Shown: in pieces, positions 50,229 through 59,470 of the stretch
Position numbering within the stretch: position 1 is the first letter of the stretch
Layout: each line of letters starts with the position of its first letter
The notes under the pieces: generated by a model
Told to the model about the DNA's origin: nothing
The model's input: the letters and a program-made list of their open reading frames with translations, nothing else
Databases searched by the model: none
DNA from: Nocardioides humilatus
Lineage (GTDB): Bacteria; Actinomycetota; Actinomycetes; Propionibacteriales; Nocardioidaceae
NCBI RefSeq assembly: GCF_008373755.1
Contig: NZ_VUJV01000002.1
Coordinates: 1-64,000 of the forward strand
Length of the DNA stretch: 64,000 nt
Direction of reading: 5' to 3'
Program-made: the position numbers and the translations under genes

Positions 50229-51719
50229 TTGACCACGACCTTCGCCGATCTCGGCGTGCCCGCCAACCTCCTCGCAGTGTTGAACGGCAACAACATCACC
50301 ACCCCCACCCCGATCCAGGCAGCGACCCTGCCCGACTCCCTCGCCGGCAAGGACCTCCTCGGTCGCGGCCGCACGGGCTCGGGCAAGACCTACGCGTTCG
50401 CAGTGCCGGTCGTCGCCCGCCTCGCCGCCGGTGGCCGTGCGGCCCCGCGCCGACCGCGCGCGCTCATCCTCGCGCCGACCCGCGAGCTCGTCAGCCAGAT
50501 CGAGGCGACGCTCCGTCCGCTCGCCGACGCGGCCGGCCTGCGCACCCACACCGTCTTCGGCGGCGTGGGCCAAGGCCCGCAGGTCAGCGCGCTGAAGAAC
50601 GGCGTCGACATCCTCATCGCCTGCCCCGGCCGGCTCGAGGACCTCATCAACCAGAGCCACTGCAGCCTTGCCGACGTGCAGATCACCGTGCTCGACGAGG
50701 CCGATCACATGGCCGACCTGGGCTTCCTCCCGGCCGTCCGCCGCCTGCTCGGCCAGACCCCGACCAACGGCCAGCGGATGCTCTTCTCCGCGACGCTCGA
50801 CAACGCGATCGACGTGCTGGTGAAGCGCTTCCTCGTGAAGCCCGTCATCCACCAGGCCGACTCGGCGCAGTCGCCGGTCGCCAAGATGGACCACCACGTG
50901 CTGCACGTGCACCGCGACCTCCGGGTGCCGGTGCTCGTCGACCTGACCAGTGCTCCGGGCCGGACGATCGTGTTCACCCGCACCAAGCACGGCGCCAAGG
51001 CGCTCGCGCGTCAGCTCAACAAGAGCGGCGTGCCGTCGGTCGACCTCCACGGCAACCTCAGCCAGGGCGCGCGCACGCGCAACCTCGAGGCCTTCCACAG
51101 CGGTACGGCGACCACCCTCGTCGCGACCGACATCGCTGCTCGCGGCATCCACGTCGACGACGTCTCGCTGGTCGTCCACGCCGACCCGCCGGCCGAGCAC
51201 AAGGCCTACCTGCACCGCTCGGGCCGTACGGCGCGTGCCGGTGCCGCCGGCACCGTCGTCACGCTGATGACCCAGGACCAGATCGGCGACGTCCGCGCGC
51301 TGACCCGCGCCGCCGGCATCAAGCCGACGACGACCAAGGTCGACGCCGTTGCGCACCCCGTCCTCAAGGAGCTCGCCCCCGGCGAGCGCTCCCTTCCGGG
51401 CGGCATCGTCCCCGCCGCCGGCACGGCCCCCTCGCGCCCTCAGGGCAGCGGTGGCGGCGGCACCGGCAGCCGGTCGCGGAAGCCCGGTCAGCGCGGCGGG
51501 TCGGCCTCCGGCTCGGCTCGCGGCGGCAACCGCGGCGGCGCGCCCAAGGCGGGCGGCGGCTCCGGTGGCGGCAACCGGTCCAAGGGCAACGGCTCCGGCA
51601 ACGGTTCGGGCGGTGGCAACCGCGCCAAGAGCGGCGGCTCCGGTCGTCGGCAGGGCTCGGGCTCGGGTTCCGGTTCGGGCGGCGGGCACAGCGCCGCGTC
51701 GTTCTCCGGTCGCCGCTAG
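50229..51719 (+). CDS. DEAD-box RNA helicase with RG/GS-rich tail
   Basis: A 496-residue RNA helicase. Motifs in order: PTPIQ (Q motif), GRGRTGSGKT (Walker A), PTREL, DEAD in LDEADHM, SAT, then in the second half RGIHVDDV and HRSGRTARAG. The last 100 residues are low-complexity Gly/Ser/Arg/Lys and probably bind RNA. TTG 50229 is the start, supported by GGAGAG 6 nt upstream. It remodels ribosomal or mRNA structures, likely in cold stress. Its stop overlaps that of the converging HxlR gene within CTAG. Confidence 0.93.
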   Translation: MTTTFADLGVPANLLAVLNGNNITTPTPIQAATLPDSLAGKDLLGRGRTGSGKTYAFAVPVVARLAAGGRAAPRRPRALILAPTRELVSQIEATLRPLADAAGLRTHTVFGGVGQGPQVSALKNGVDILIACPGRLEDLINQSHCSLADVQITVLDEADHMADLGFLPAVRRLLGQTPTNGQRMLFSATLDNAIDVLVKRFLVKPVIHQADSAQSPVAKMDHHVLHVHRDLRVPVLVDLTSAPGRTIVFTRTKHGAKALARQLNKSGVPSVDLHGNLSQGARTRNLEAFHSGTATTLVATDIAARGIHVDDVSLVVHADPPAEHKAYLHRSGRTARAGAAGTVVTLMTQDQIGDVRALTRAAGIKPTTTKVDAVAHPVLKELAPGERSLPGGIVPAAGTAPSRPQGSGGGGTGSRSRKPGQRGGSASGSARGGNRGGAPKAGGGSGGGNRSKGNGSGNGSGGGNRAKSGGSGRRQGSGSGSGSGGGHSAASFSGRR

Positions 51720-52090
51720 AGAAGCTGGTCGGCGGCCTCGTCGTAGCGCTCGCGGTTGGTGACGATCCGGGCGGCGTGCTGCTCGGCCCAGACCCGGATC
51801 GCGTCGATCGGTGCGAGCAGGTCGCGGCCGAGCTCGGTGAGCTCGTAGTCGACCCGCGGCGGCACCTGCGCGAAGACCGTGCGGGTGAGGACACCGTCGC
51901 GCTCGAGCGCGCGCAGGGTCTGCGTGAGCACCTTCGGCGTGATGCCCTCGATCTTCTCCCGCAGCTGGGAGAAGCGCAGCGGGCCGTCGGCCAGGGCGAC
52001 GACGATCAGGACCGTCCACCGGTCGCCGATGCGATCGAGCACGACGCGCGACGCACACGCACGAGCGAAGGCGTCCGGCGGGTAGTCCAT
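51716..52090 (-). CDS. HxlR family transcriptional regulator
   Basis: A 124-residue winged-helix regulator (VVLDRIGDRWTVLIVVALADGPLRFSQLREKIEGITPKVLTQTLRALERDGVLTR). The single Cys near the N-terminus (RACASRVV) is the typical redox-sensing position of HxlR/YodB-like proteins. ATG 52090 gives the usual length. It is divergent from an NAD(P)-binding oxidoreductase gene with two inverted repeats between them, so it likely represses that gene. Confidence 0.88.
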   Translation of the reverse strand: MDYPPDAFARACASRVVLDRIGDRWTVLIVVALADGPLRFSQLREKIEGITPKVLTQTLRALERDGVLTRTVFAQVPPRVDYELTELGRDLLAPIDAIRVWAEQHAARIVTNRERYDEAADQLL

Positions 52091-52101
52091 GGTTTCCACA
52101 A

Positions 52102-52144
52102 GGTATCTATAGCACGTTGAAGTACTCAGTATCCAATAGATACC
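52102..52144. promoter_or_regulatory. Inverted repeats between hxlR and oxidoreductase
   Basis: GGTATCTAT (52102-52110) and ATAGATACC (52136-52144) form a wide dyad; GTATC-CAATA-GATAC (52129-52143) is an inner palindrome, and AGTACT lies in the centre. These fit paired HxlR dimer sites in the 88-bp divergent gap. Confidence 0.6.
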
Positions 52145-52178
52145 GTCGATGACGAACCCATCATCGAAGGAGAGAACC

Positions 52179-52778
52179 ATGAAGATCGCCGTCTACGGAG
52201 CCACCGGTGCCATCGGCAGCGCCATCGTCGCCGAGGCCCGCGCGCGCGGCCACGAGGTCACCGGCATCAGCCGTCGGGGCACCGACGCTCGCGACCACCT
52301 GACCGGGGACGCGCTCGACGCCGACCTCGCCACCGCTGTCGCCGAGAAGCACGACGTGGTCGTCTCGGCCATCGGCCCGAGCCGGGCGGCCGACGACGGC
52401 ACCCGGTTCGCCGACAGCATCGCCAACCTCGTCGCCACCCTCGGCGACCGACGGCTCGTGGTCGTCGGCGGCGCGGGCAGCCTCACGGTCGACGGCGTCC
52501 GCCTCGTCGACACTCCTCAGTTCCCCGACATCTACAAGGCCGAGGCGCTCAAGGGTGCCGACACCCTGGCGTTGCTCCGTGCCGCTGCGGACGACGTGGA
52601 CTGGACCTACCTCTCGCCCGCGCCGGTCATCCTCCCCGGTGAGCGCACCGGGTCCTACAAGGTCGAGCTGGAGACGCCGGCGGGCGACCAGATCTCCATC
52701 CCCGACTACGCCGTCGCGCTGGTCGACGAGATCGAGCAGCCGCAGCACGTGCGGCAGCGGTTCACCGTCGCCAACTGA
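52179..52778 (+). CDS. NAD(P)-binding oxidoreductase (SDR/NmrA-like)
   Basis: A 199-residue Rossmann-fold protein (MKIAVYGATGAIGSAIVAEARARGHEV). Further marks are VVVSAIGPS, LVVVGGAGSL and YKAEALKGADTL. It belongs to the atypical short-chain reductase group (NmrA/YwnB-like) often controlled by HxlR regulators. The substrate may be a quinone or aldehyde. ATG 52179 has GAAGGAG about 7 nt upstream. Confidence 0.88.
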   Translation: MKIAVYGATGAIGSAIVAEARARGHEVTGISRRGTDARDHLTGDALDADLATAVAEKHDVVVSAIGPSRAADDGTRFADSIANLVATLGDRRLVVVGGAGSLTVDGVRLVDTPQFPDIYKAEALKGADTLALLRAAADDVDWTYLSPAPVILPGERTGSYKVELETPAGDQISIPDYAVALVDEIEQPQHVRQRFTVAN

Positions 52779-52809
52779 CGCACAAAAGCCGTCGTCGTGG
52801 CGGGGTCGG

Positions 52810-53523
52810 TCAGCGCGGGTTGCGCGCGGCCCTGGCCACGGCGGCTTCGTACGCCGTCACCAGGCCACCGACCGACAGCGGCTTGAGCCGCTCCATCACC
52901 TCACGGAAGTGGTCGCTGCGCTGGTCGTCGTAGAGGGGCGCGAGCTTGTCGCTGATGACCTCGTAGAGCTCCTTGGCCATCTGCTCGCCGTGCTCCTGGT
53001 AGACCGCGGCCGCGGCGACGGCGACCTCGCGGGGGAAGCCGAGCTCGAGGAGCCGGATGCCGATGGCGAGCTGGTTGCCGGCGACGAGGTAGGCCGAGCC
53101 GCGCCGGCGGAGCACGCCCAGTGCCTGCAGGGTGGCGACGTCCTCGTCGCTCAGCTCGCGGCCGGCCTTCGCCTCGAGGCGGCGGTGGTCCATCTCGACC
53201 GGCAGGTCGGACTGCCAGGGCGCGAGCATGGTCCGGGCGAGCGCGATGTCCTCGGGCGTCGCGTCGCCGGGGATGCCCGCGACGTAGCGCTCGATCGCCG
53301 CGAGGGTGAACCCGTGGCTCTGCAGCTCTTGGACCAGCTCGAGCCGAGCGAGGTGCTCGGGGCTGTAGTAGCCCGACCGGCCGCGCCGCACGGGCGGCGG
53401 CAGCAAGCCCTTGGTCGTGTAGAAGCGCACCGTCCGCACGCTCAGTCCCGTGCGTTTGGTCAGCTCCTCGAGCGTCAGCAGCGCCTCGCCGGCGGAGTCC
53501 GCCGGGTTACGTGTGATGTCCAT
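52810..53523 (-). CDS. MerR family regulator
   Basis: A 237-residue regulator. The HTH is LTLEELTKRTGLSVRTVRFYTTKGLLPPPVRRGRSGYYSPEHLARL; a long C-terminal part (VMERLKPLSVGGLVTAYEAAVARA) lacks the Cys of metal sensors and probably binds an acyl or organic ligand. ATG 53523 has GAGGG 8 nt upstream. It is divergent from fadA; its promoter holds a dyad repeated before the CoA-transferase gene at 47383. It likely controls fatty acid or lipid degradation genes. Confidence 0.88.
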   Translation of the reverse strand: MDITRNPADSAGEALLTLEELTKRTGLSVRTVRFYTTKGLLPPPVRRGRSGYYSPEHLARLELVQELQSHGFTLAAIERYVAGIPGDATPEDIALARTMLAPWQSDLPVEMDHRRLEAKAGRELSDEDVATLQALGVLRRRGSAYLVAGNQLAIGIRLLELGFPREVAVAAAAVYQEHGEQMAKELYEVISDKLAPLYDDQRSDHFREVMERLKPLSVGGLVTAYEAAVARAARNPR

Positions 53524-53546
53524 CGCATGACCCTCACCCTTGACCA

Positions 53547-53568
53547 TGACAGTAATAGTGTCACAATC
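53547..53568. promoter_or_regulatory. MerR/fadA operator
   Basis: TGACA and TGTCA around 7 bp (53547-53563) followed by CAATC, in the 104-bp gap between merR and fadA. TTGACC at 53540-53545 may be a -35 element and CACAAT or ACAATC a -10. The long spacing is typical of MerR-activated promoters. Matches the site at 47353-47374. Confidence 0.6.
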
Positions 53569-53627
53569 GGTGCAGCCACTTCTCGCGCGCACTCTGCGCG
53601 TGTTCCCCGAATCCAGCAAGGACGGTC

Positions 53628-54839
53628 ATGGCAGAAGCATTCGTGTACGACCACCTCCGCACTCCGCGCGGCAGGGGCAAGGCGAACGGTTCCCTTCACG
53701 AGGTGAAGCCGGTCGACCTGGCCGTGGGTCTGCTCAAGGAGCTCGAGGTCCGCAACCCCGGTCTCGACACCAACCGCGTCGATGACGTCATCCTCGGTGT
53801 CGTGAGCCCGGTCGCCGACCAGGGCGGCGACATCGCCAAGACCGCGGCGCTGGCCGCCGGTTACCCCGAGACGGTCGCGGGCGTGCAGCTCAACCGTTTC
53901 TGCGCCTCGGGTCTGGAGGCCGTCAACCAGGCCGCCGGCCGCGTGCGCGGTGGCTTCGAGAACCTGATCGTTGCCGGTGGCGTCGAGTCGATGAGCCGCG
54001 TGCCCATGGGCTCCGACGGTGGCGCCTGGGCCGCTGACCCGCGCACCGCGCTGCAGACCAGCTTCGTGCCCCAGGGCATCGGCGCCGACCTGATCGCGAC
54101 CCTCGAGGGCTGGAGCCGCGAGGATGTCGACGCGTTCGCCGCCGAGTCGCACCACCGCGCCGCCAAGGCGCAGGCCAACGGCTACTTCGACGGCGCCCTG
54201 GTGCCCGTGAAGGACCTCAACGGCGTGACGATCCTCGACCGCGACGAGACCGTGCGTCCCGACACCTCCGTCGAGGGCCTCGCCGGCCTCAAGCCGAGCT
54301 TCGCCCAGATGGGTTCTGACGGCGGCTTCGACAACGTGGCGCTGGAGAAGTACCACTGGCTCGAGAAGATCAACCACGTCCACCACGCCGGCAACAGCTC
54401 GGGCATCGTGGACGGCTCGGCCCTGACCCTCATCGGTAGCGAGCAGGTGGGCAAGGACCTCGGTCTCACCCCGCGTGCGCGCATCATCGCGACCGCCGTG
54501 TCGGGTGCCGACCCGGTCATCATGCTCACCGGCCCGGCCCCGGCCGCCCGCAAGGCACTGGCCGTTGCCGGTCTCGAGGTCGGCGACATCGACCTGTTCG
54601 AGATCAACGAGGCTTTCGCCGCGGTCGCCATGCGCTTCATGCGCGACATGGGCATCAGCGACGAGATCACCAACGTCAACGGTGGCGCCATCGCCATGGG
54701 TCATCCGCTCGGTGCGACCGGCGCGATGATCCTCGGCACGCTCATCGACGAGCTCGAGCGGCGCGACCTGCGCCGCGGCCTCGCCACGCTCTGCGTCGGC
54801 GGCGGTATGGGCATCGCCACCATCGTCGAGCGCGTCTGA
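53628..54839 (+). CDS. fadA: Acetyl-CoA C-acyltransferase (thiolase)
   Basis: A 403-residue thiolase for the last step of beta-oxidation. The nucleophile is Cys92 in [13 protein letters not shown]; other motifs are [13 protein letters not shown] (Asn-Glu), [18 protein letters not shown] (His) and [11 protein letters not shown] (second Cys). It forms an operon with the multifunctional enzyme downstream (33-bp gap). The MerR-type dyad upstream implies induction by fatty acids or acyl-CoA. Confidence 0.93.
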   Translation: MAEAFVYDHLRTPRGRGKANGSLHEVKPVDLAVGLLKELEVRNPGLDTNRVDDVILGVVSPVADQGGDIAKTAALAAGYPETVAGVQLNRFCASGLEAVNQAAGRVRGGFENLIVAGGVESMSRVPMGSDGGAWAADPRTALQTSFVPQGIGADLIATLEGWSREDVDAFAAESHHRAAKAQANGYFDGALVPVKDLNGVTILDRDETVRPDTSVEGLAGLKPSFAQMGSDGGFDNVALEKYHWLEKINHVHHAGNSSGIVDGSALTLIGSEQVGKDLGLTPRARIIATAVSGADPVIMLTGPAPAARKALAVAGLEVGDIDLFEINEAFAAVAMRFMRDMGISDEITNVNGGAIAMGHPLGATGAMILGTLIDELERRDLRRGLATLCVGGGMGIATIVERV

Positions 54840-54872
54840 CGCCGTACTCAAGACAGGACTGAATCAACACTC

Positions 54873-57065
54873 ATGAGCACTGACACTCAGACCGCTGTGC
54901 GCTACGAGCGGGACGCCGACGGCATCGTCACCTTGACGCTGGACGACCCCAACCAGAGCGCCAACACCATGAACGAGCTCTACCGCGCCTCCATGGAGGC
55001 CGCGGTGGACCGGCTCTACGCCGAGAAGGACGACGTCACCGGCGTTGTCATCGCGAGCGCGAAGAAGACCTTCTTCGCCGGCGGCGACCTCAAGCTGATG
55101 ACGCAGACCACCCGAGAGAACGCGGTCGACGTGTTCGGCCAGTGCGAGAGCATCAAGGCCGCGCTGCGTCGCCTCGAGCTCTTCCCGAAGCCGGTCGTGG
55201 CCGCCATCAACGGCGCCGCGCTCGGTGGTGGCTGCGAGATCACCCTCGCCTGCAACTACCGGATCGCCGTCGACGACCGCAGCGTCAAGATCGGTCTCCC
55301 GGAGGCGAGCCTCGGCCTGCTCCCCGGTGGCGGTGGCGTCACCCGCACGGTCCGGATGTTCGGCATCCAGTCCGCGCTGATGGACTACCTCCTCCAGGGC
55401 CCGCAGTTCGACCCGCAGAAGGCGCAGGCCAAGGGCCTCGTCAACGAGCTGGTCGCCACCCGCGAGGAGCTCGTCCCGGCCGCCAAGGCGTGGATCAAGG
55501 CCAACCCCGAGGCCTCGGCCCAGCCGTGGGACGCCCCCGGCTACAAGATGCCCGGCGGCAACCCGAAGTCCCCGGCTCTCGCCGGCTTCCTCCCGGTGTT
55601 CCCGGCCCTGCTCCGCACCCAGCTCAAGGGCGCGGACTACCCGGCGCAGAAGGCGATCCTCTCGGCTGCCGTCGAGGGTGCCAACGTCGACTTCGACACC
55701 GCTTCGCGGATCGAGTCGCGCTACCTGGCCAACCTGGTCGTCAACCAGGGCTCGAAGAACATGATCCAGGCGTTCTTCTTCGACCTGCAGGCGATCAACT
55801 CCGGCTCGCTCCGCCCGCAGGGCATCGAGCCCTTCAAGGGCACCAAGGTCGGTGTCCTCGGCGCCGGCATGATGGGCGCGGGCATCGCCTACGTCTGTGC
55901 CAAGGCCGGCATGCAGGTCGTCCTCAAGGACGTCGCGCAGGAGAACGCCGACAAGGGCAAGGCTTACAGCCAGGGCATCAACGAGAAGGCGATCTCGCGT
56001 GGCCGCCTGACCGAGGAGAAGTCCCAGGAGCTGCTCGACCGGATCACCCCGACTGCCGACCCGGCCGACCTCGCGGGCTGCGACCTCGTCATCGAGGCCG
56101 TCTTCGAGGACCCGGCACTGAAGGCCAAGGTCTTCGCGGAGATCCTGCCGCACGTCAACCCCGACGCGCTGCTCTGCTCCAACACCTCGACCCTGCCGAT
56201 CACCGGTCTGGCCGAGGGCATCGAGGACGCCGCCAAGCGTCCGAACTTCATCGGCCTGCACTTCTTCTCGCCGGTCGACAAGATGCCGCTCGTCGAGATC
56301 ATCGCCGGCAAGGAGACCTCCGACGAGGCGCTCGCCAAGGCCTACGACCTCGTCCTGCAGATCCGCAAGACGCCGATCGTGGTCAACGACAGCCGGGGCT
56401 TCTACACCTCGCGCGTCATCGGCTACATGGTCAACGAGGGCATGGCGATGCTCGCGGAGGGCGTGGCGCCGTACTCGATCGAGCGGGCCACCACCTCGGC
56501 CGGCTACCCGGCTCCGGTGCTGCAGCTGTCCGACGAGCTCAACCTCGAGCTGATGGCGAAGATCGCCAAGGCGACCCGCGAGGGCGAGGGTGCGGGCTAC
56601 GTCGAGCACCCCGGCATCGCGGTGGTCGAGAAGATGCTCGAGGCCGGCCGAGCCGGTCGCCTCCGTGGCGCGGGCTTCTACGACTACGCGGACGGCAAGC
56701 GCGGCTCCATCTGGGCCGGTCTCGCCGAGCTGTTCCCCGTGGCCGCCGAGCAGCCCGACATCCAGGACGTGCGCGACCGGATGCTCTTCGCCGAGGCCCT
56801 CGAGACCGCGAAGTGCTTCGAGGAGGGCGTCATCACCTCGGCGGCCGCCGCGAACATCGGCTCGATCATGGGCATCGGCTTCCCGCCGAACACCGGTGGT
56901 GCCGCGCAGTTCATGACCGGCTACGAGGACAAGGCGACCGGTGAGATCGGTCTCACCGCGTTCCTCAAGCGGGCCGACGAGCTGGCTGCCACGTACGGCG
57001 AGCGCTTCCAGGCCACCGCCTGGCTGCGTGACCTCGCCGCCTCGGGTGGGTCCTTCCCCGCCTGA
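54873..57065 (+). CDS. fadB: Multifunctional enoyl-CoA hydratase / 3-hydroxyacyl-CoA dehydrogenase
   Basis: A 730-residue beta-oxidation enzyme. Residues 1-300 are a crotonase domain (FFAGGDLKLM, NGAALGGGCEITLACNYRIA, LPEASLGLLPGGGGVTR). The NAD-binding fold is at about 327 (VGVLGAGMMGAGIAYVCAKAG), then LVIEAVFED, SNTSTLPITGLAE, FIGLHFFSPVDKMPLVEII and VNDSRGFYTSRV. It catalyses hydration and oxidation of enoyl-CoAs and channels to FadA. A hairpin follows its stop. Confidence 0.95.
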   Translation: MSTDTQTAVRYERDADGIVTLTLDDPNQSANTMNELYRASMEAAVDRLYAEKDDVTGVVIASAKKTFFAGGDLKLMTQTTRENAVDVFGQCESIKAALRRLELFPKPVVAAINGAALGGGCEITLACNYRIAVDDRSVKIGLPEASLGLLPGGGGVTRTVRMFGIQSALMDYLLQGPQFDPQKAQAKGLVNELVATREELVPAAKAWIKANPEASAQPWDAPGYKMPGGNPKSPALAGFLPVFPALLRTQLKGADYPAQKAILSAAVEGANVDFDTASRIESRYLANLVVNQGSKNMIQAFFFDLQAINSGSLRPQGIEPFKGTKVGVLGAGMMGAGIAYVCAKAGMQVVLKDVAQENADKGKAYSQGINEKAISRGRLTEEKSQELLDRITPTADPADLAGCDLVIEAVFEDPALKAKVFAEILPHVNPDALLCSNTSTLPITGLAEGIEDAAKRPNFIGLHFFSPVDKMPLVEIIAGKETSDEALAKAYDLVLQIRKTPIVVNDSRGFYTSRVIGYMVNEGMAMLAEGVAPYSIERATTSAGYPAPVLQLSDELNLELMAKIAKATREGEGAGYVEHPGIAVVEKMLEAGRAGRLRGAGFYDYADGKRGSIWAGLAELFPVAAEQPDIQDVRDRMLFAEALETAKCFEEGVITSAAAANIGSIMGIGFPPNTGGAAQFMTGYEDKATGEIGLTAFLKRADELAATYGERFQATAWLRDLAASGGSFPA

Positions 57066-57078
57066 TCTGTTTCACCTT

Positions 57079-57112
57079 CGAAGGGCCCGTCGCGCGAGCG
57101 GCGGGCCCTTCG
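57079..57112 (+). terminator. Terminator after fadAB
   Basis: A stem of about 14 bp (arms 57079-57092 and 57099-57112, one T-G pair) with a 6-nt loop, 14 bp after the fadB stop. Confidence 0.75.
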
Positions 57113-57126
57113 TCGTCGGGCTAGAG

Positions 57127-57162
57127 GTGCAGGAATCCCCGGTGCACCGGGGATTCCTGCAC
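57127..57162. repeat. 36-bp perfect palindrome without loop
   Basis: Two 18-nt arms (GTGCAGGAATCCCCGGTG and its complement) meet with no spacer. It follows the fadAB terminator, before the ABC transporter genes. Like the 42-bp palindrome at 12335, it has no T-run. The stretch 57163-57297 holds nothing else I recognise. Confidence 0.6.
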
Positions 57163-57297
57163 TTATCGGGGTTTGCAACGGCCGAGAAGTGACAGGTTTC
57201 CCCGCCCCGTGTGACACGTGGTGCCGATGTGATGCCCGAACGGCTCGAGTCCGAGTGATTCGCCCCGGGCGCTCCATCCGCGCGGCACCATGGACCG

Positions 57298-58014
57298 GTG
57301 ACGGGGAGGGAGGCCCCAGCGATCACGGTCGCTGGGCTACGCGTGCAATTCGGGGCGGTCGAGGCTGTCTCTGGTGTCGACCTGACGGTGGGAGCCGGTC
57401 AGGCCGTCGGGCTGCTCGGGCGCAACGGCGCGGGGAAGTCGACGACGATGCGGGTGCTGGCCGGTGTCGTGCCGCCCACCAGCGGCCGGGTCGAGGTGTG
57501 CGGGCGTGACGTCCGCACCGAGCCGATCGAGGTCAAGCGCCTCGTCGGCTACTGCCCCGACGTCGGCGGACTCGTGCCGCGAGCGACGCCGTGGGAGCAC
57601 CTCCAGCTGTCGGCGCGGTTGCGGCGGCTCACCGACTGGGAGCCACAGGCGCGCGACCTGCTCGAGCGGTTCGGGCTCGGCGACGTCGCCCACCGGGTGA
57701 CGGCCGGCTTCAGCCACGGCATGTCCCGGCGGCTGTCGGTCGTCCTCGCTGCCCTCCATGAGCCCGCGGTGCTGCTCCTCGACGAACCCTTCGACGGCGT
57801 CGACCCGACCGGCGTGGAGGCCACGATGGACGTCGTCGACGACGCGCGGGCGCGCGGTGCCGCCGTACTGATCTCGACGCACCTGCGCGACCTCGCGGTC
57901 CAGGCGTGCAGCGAGGTCAGCGTGCTGCGCGGCGGCGCCCGGGTGGCGACGGTGGAAGCGGCGGCGATGGCGGGCGAGGAGGGAGCACGTGCCTACCGCG
58001 CCCTCCTCGGCTGA
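57298..58014 (+). CDS. ABC transporter ATP-binding protein
   Basis: A 238-residue ATPase of the ABC-2 export type. Walker A is GRNGAGKST, Walker B LLLDEPFDGVDP, and the H-loop ISTHLRD. The signature is FSHGMSRRLSVVL in place of LSGGQ-like, and the Q-loop position in YCPDVGG is Asp. Both are mild departures seen in CcmA-like exporters. GTG 57298; the 3' end overlaps the permease gene by 26 bases, so they form one transporter of unknown substrate. Confidence 0.9.
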   Translation: MTGREAPAITVAGLRVQFGAVEAVSGVDLTVGAGQAVGLLGRNGAGKSTTMRVLAGVVPPTSGRVEVCGRDVRTEPIEVKRLVGYCPDVGGLVPRATPWEHLQLSARLRRLTDWEPQARDLLERFGLGDVAHRVTAGFSHGMSRRLSVVLAALHEPAVLLLDEPFDGVDPTGVEATMDVVDDARARGAAVLISTHLRDLAVQACSEVSVLRGGARVATVEAAAMAGEEGARAYRALLG

Positions 58015-59470
58015 GTGGCGGTCGGCCGTCGCCGACCTGCGGCACCTGCTGTGGTTCCGCGCGCGGACCTCCCGACGCCGCACCGCTCGGATCGCGATCG
58101 CCACCATCGGCGTGGTCACCGCCGCCGCCGTGATCGCTCCTGCCTGGTGGCCGGACCGCGACGCCGCGGCGGTTGCGCGCGTCGAAGGGCTCGTGCCCGC
58201 GTACCTCCTCGCGATCGTCGCGCTCTGCATCGGCTCCGCGGTGGCGTCGGGCGGCGGGCGGGAGGTGCTGGCGCGGGACGCGGCGGCGGTCCACCCGGTC
58301 GGACCGTTCACCGACCACCTCGGCGCGCTGGTCCTCGCCCCGCTGAGCGCGGCCTGGTTGCTGCAGACCTGGTGCCTCCTGGGTGCGACCGCCTGGGTGG
58401 CCGGCCCCCACCCGCTGGCGCTGGTGCTCGCCGAGGCCGTCGCGTTGCTCTGGGTCGGGTGCGCGACGGCGCTCGGCCAGGTGGTCGGGTGGTGGGTCGA
58501 GTGGCTGCGTCGTGGGACGCGCGGCGTCGTCGTAGTGCGAGCGTTCATGGCGGCAGCGGCGCTGGTCGTCGGTGGGTCAGTGACGTTGGCGCGGGACGCG
58601 ATCGGACAGCTGGGCGGCCTCCCGCACCCGCTGCCCGTGCTCGCCGTGCTGCTCGTGGCTCTCGTCGCGCTGGTGATCCTCGGCGGTCACGCAGCCCGGC
58701 TCGCGGCGCGGCGCCCGCCTCGTGACGAGGCCCATCTCGAGTCCCGCTCCTACCCGGCTCGCCGTGCGGCGCGATCCGACCTCAGGGCGTTCGTGCGGCT
58801 CGACCGTGGGTCGGTCTGGCGCAGCGTCCCGGTGCGGCGCGGCGTCGGCTTCCTGACGATCGCTCCTGGACTGGTGGCGCTCGCGCACCCGCTGCCCTGG
58901 GACACGTTGGTCGTGCTGCCGGGACTCGTGGTCTCCGGCTGCGTGCTCCTCTTCGGCGTCAACATCTGGGCGCTCGACGGGCGCGGGATGCTGTGGCGAG
59001 AGACCTTCCCGGTCGCGCCGTCGGTGCCTCTGCTCGCCCGCGGCTGGGTGCTCGCCGAGCTGCTGCTCGGGGCTGGTGTCCTGACGATCCTGCTCGGATC
59101 TATCCGGGCCGAGCGACCGACCGCGGCCTACCTGGTGGCCGCCGCGGCGGCTCTGGTCGTCGTGACCGGGCAGGCACTCAGCGGCGGGCTGCGCTGGTCG
59201 GCACGGGCACCGCAGGCGGTCGACTACCGCTCGGCTCGCGCCACGCCGGCGCCCCCGCTGACGATGGTCGGCTACTCGGTCCGACTGGCCCTCGCCACCA
59301 CCTCGACCACCATGGTGCTGGGTGCGCTCGCTGGCCTCGGTCGGACGGACCTCGTGGTCGCGCTCTCGGTGATCCTGGTGGCCGTCTCGGCCACGCGGTT
59401 GGTCATGGTCGAGCGCCGCTGGGCGGATCCCCAGCGGCGCTCGCGTGTGGTGGCCGCGGTCTCCGCCTAG
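57989..59470 (+). CDS. ABC transporter permease
   Basis: A 493-residue membrane protein with about 12 hydrophobic helices in several blocks, no ATP motif, and a basic N-terminus (FRARTSRRRTARIAIATIG). It overlaps the ATPase gene by 26 bp (GTG 57989), so it is the permease partner. The stop lies in a CTAG shared with the converging DUF4349 gene. Substrate unknown; the ABC-2-like organisation suggests export. Confidence 0.82.
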   Translation: MPTAPSSAEWRSAVADLRHLLWFRARTSRRRTARIAIATIGVVTAAAVIAPAWWPDRDAAAVARVEGLVPAYLLAIVALCIGSAVASGGGREVLARDAAAVHPVGPFTDHLGALVLAPLSAAWLLQTWCLLGATAWVAGPHPLALVLAEAVALLWVGCATALGQVVGWWVEWLRRGTRGVVVVRAFMAAAALVVGGSVTLARDAIGQLGGLPHPLPVLAVLLVALVALVILGGHAARLAARRPPRDEAHLESRSYPARRAARSDLRAFVRLDRGSVWRSVPVRRGVGFLTIAPGLVALAHPLPWDTLVVLPGLVVSGCVLLFGVNIWALDGRGMLWRETFPVAPSVPLLARGWVLAELLLGAGVLTILLGSIRAERPTAAYLVAAAAALVVVTGQALSGGLRWSARAPQAVDYRSARATPAPPLTMVGYSVRLALATTSTTMVLGALAGLGRTDLVVALSVILVAVSATRLVMVERRWADPQRRSRVVAAVSA

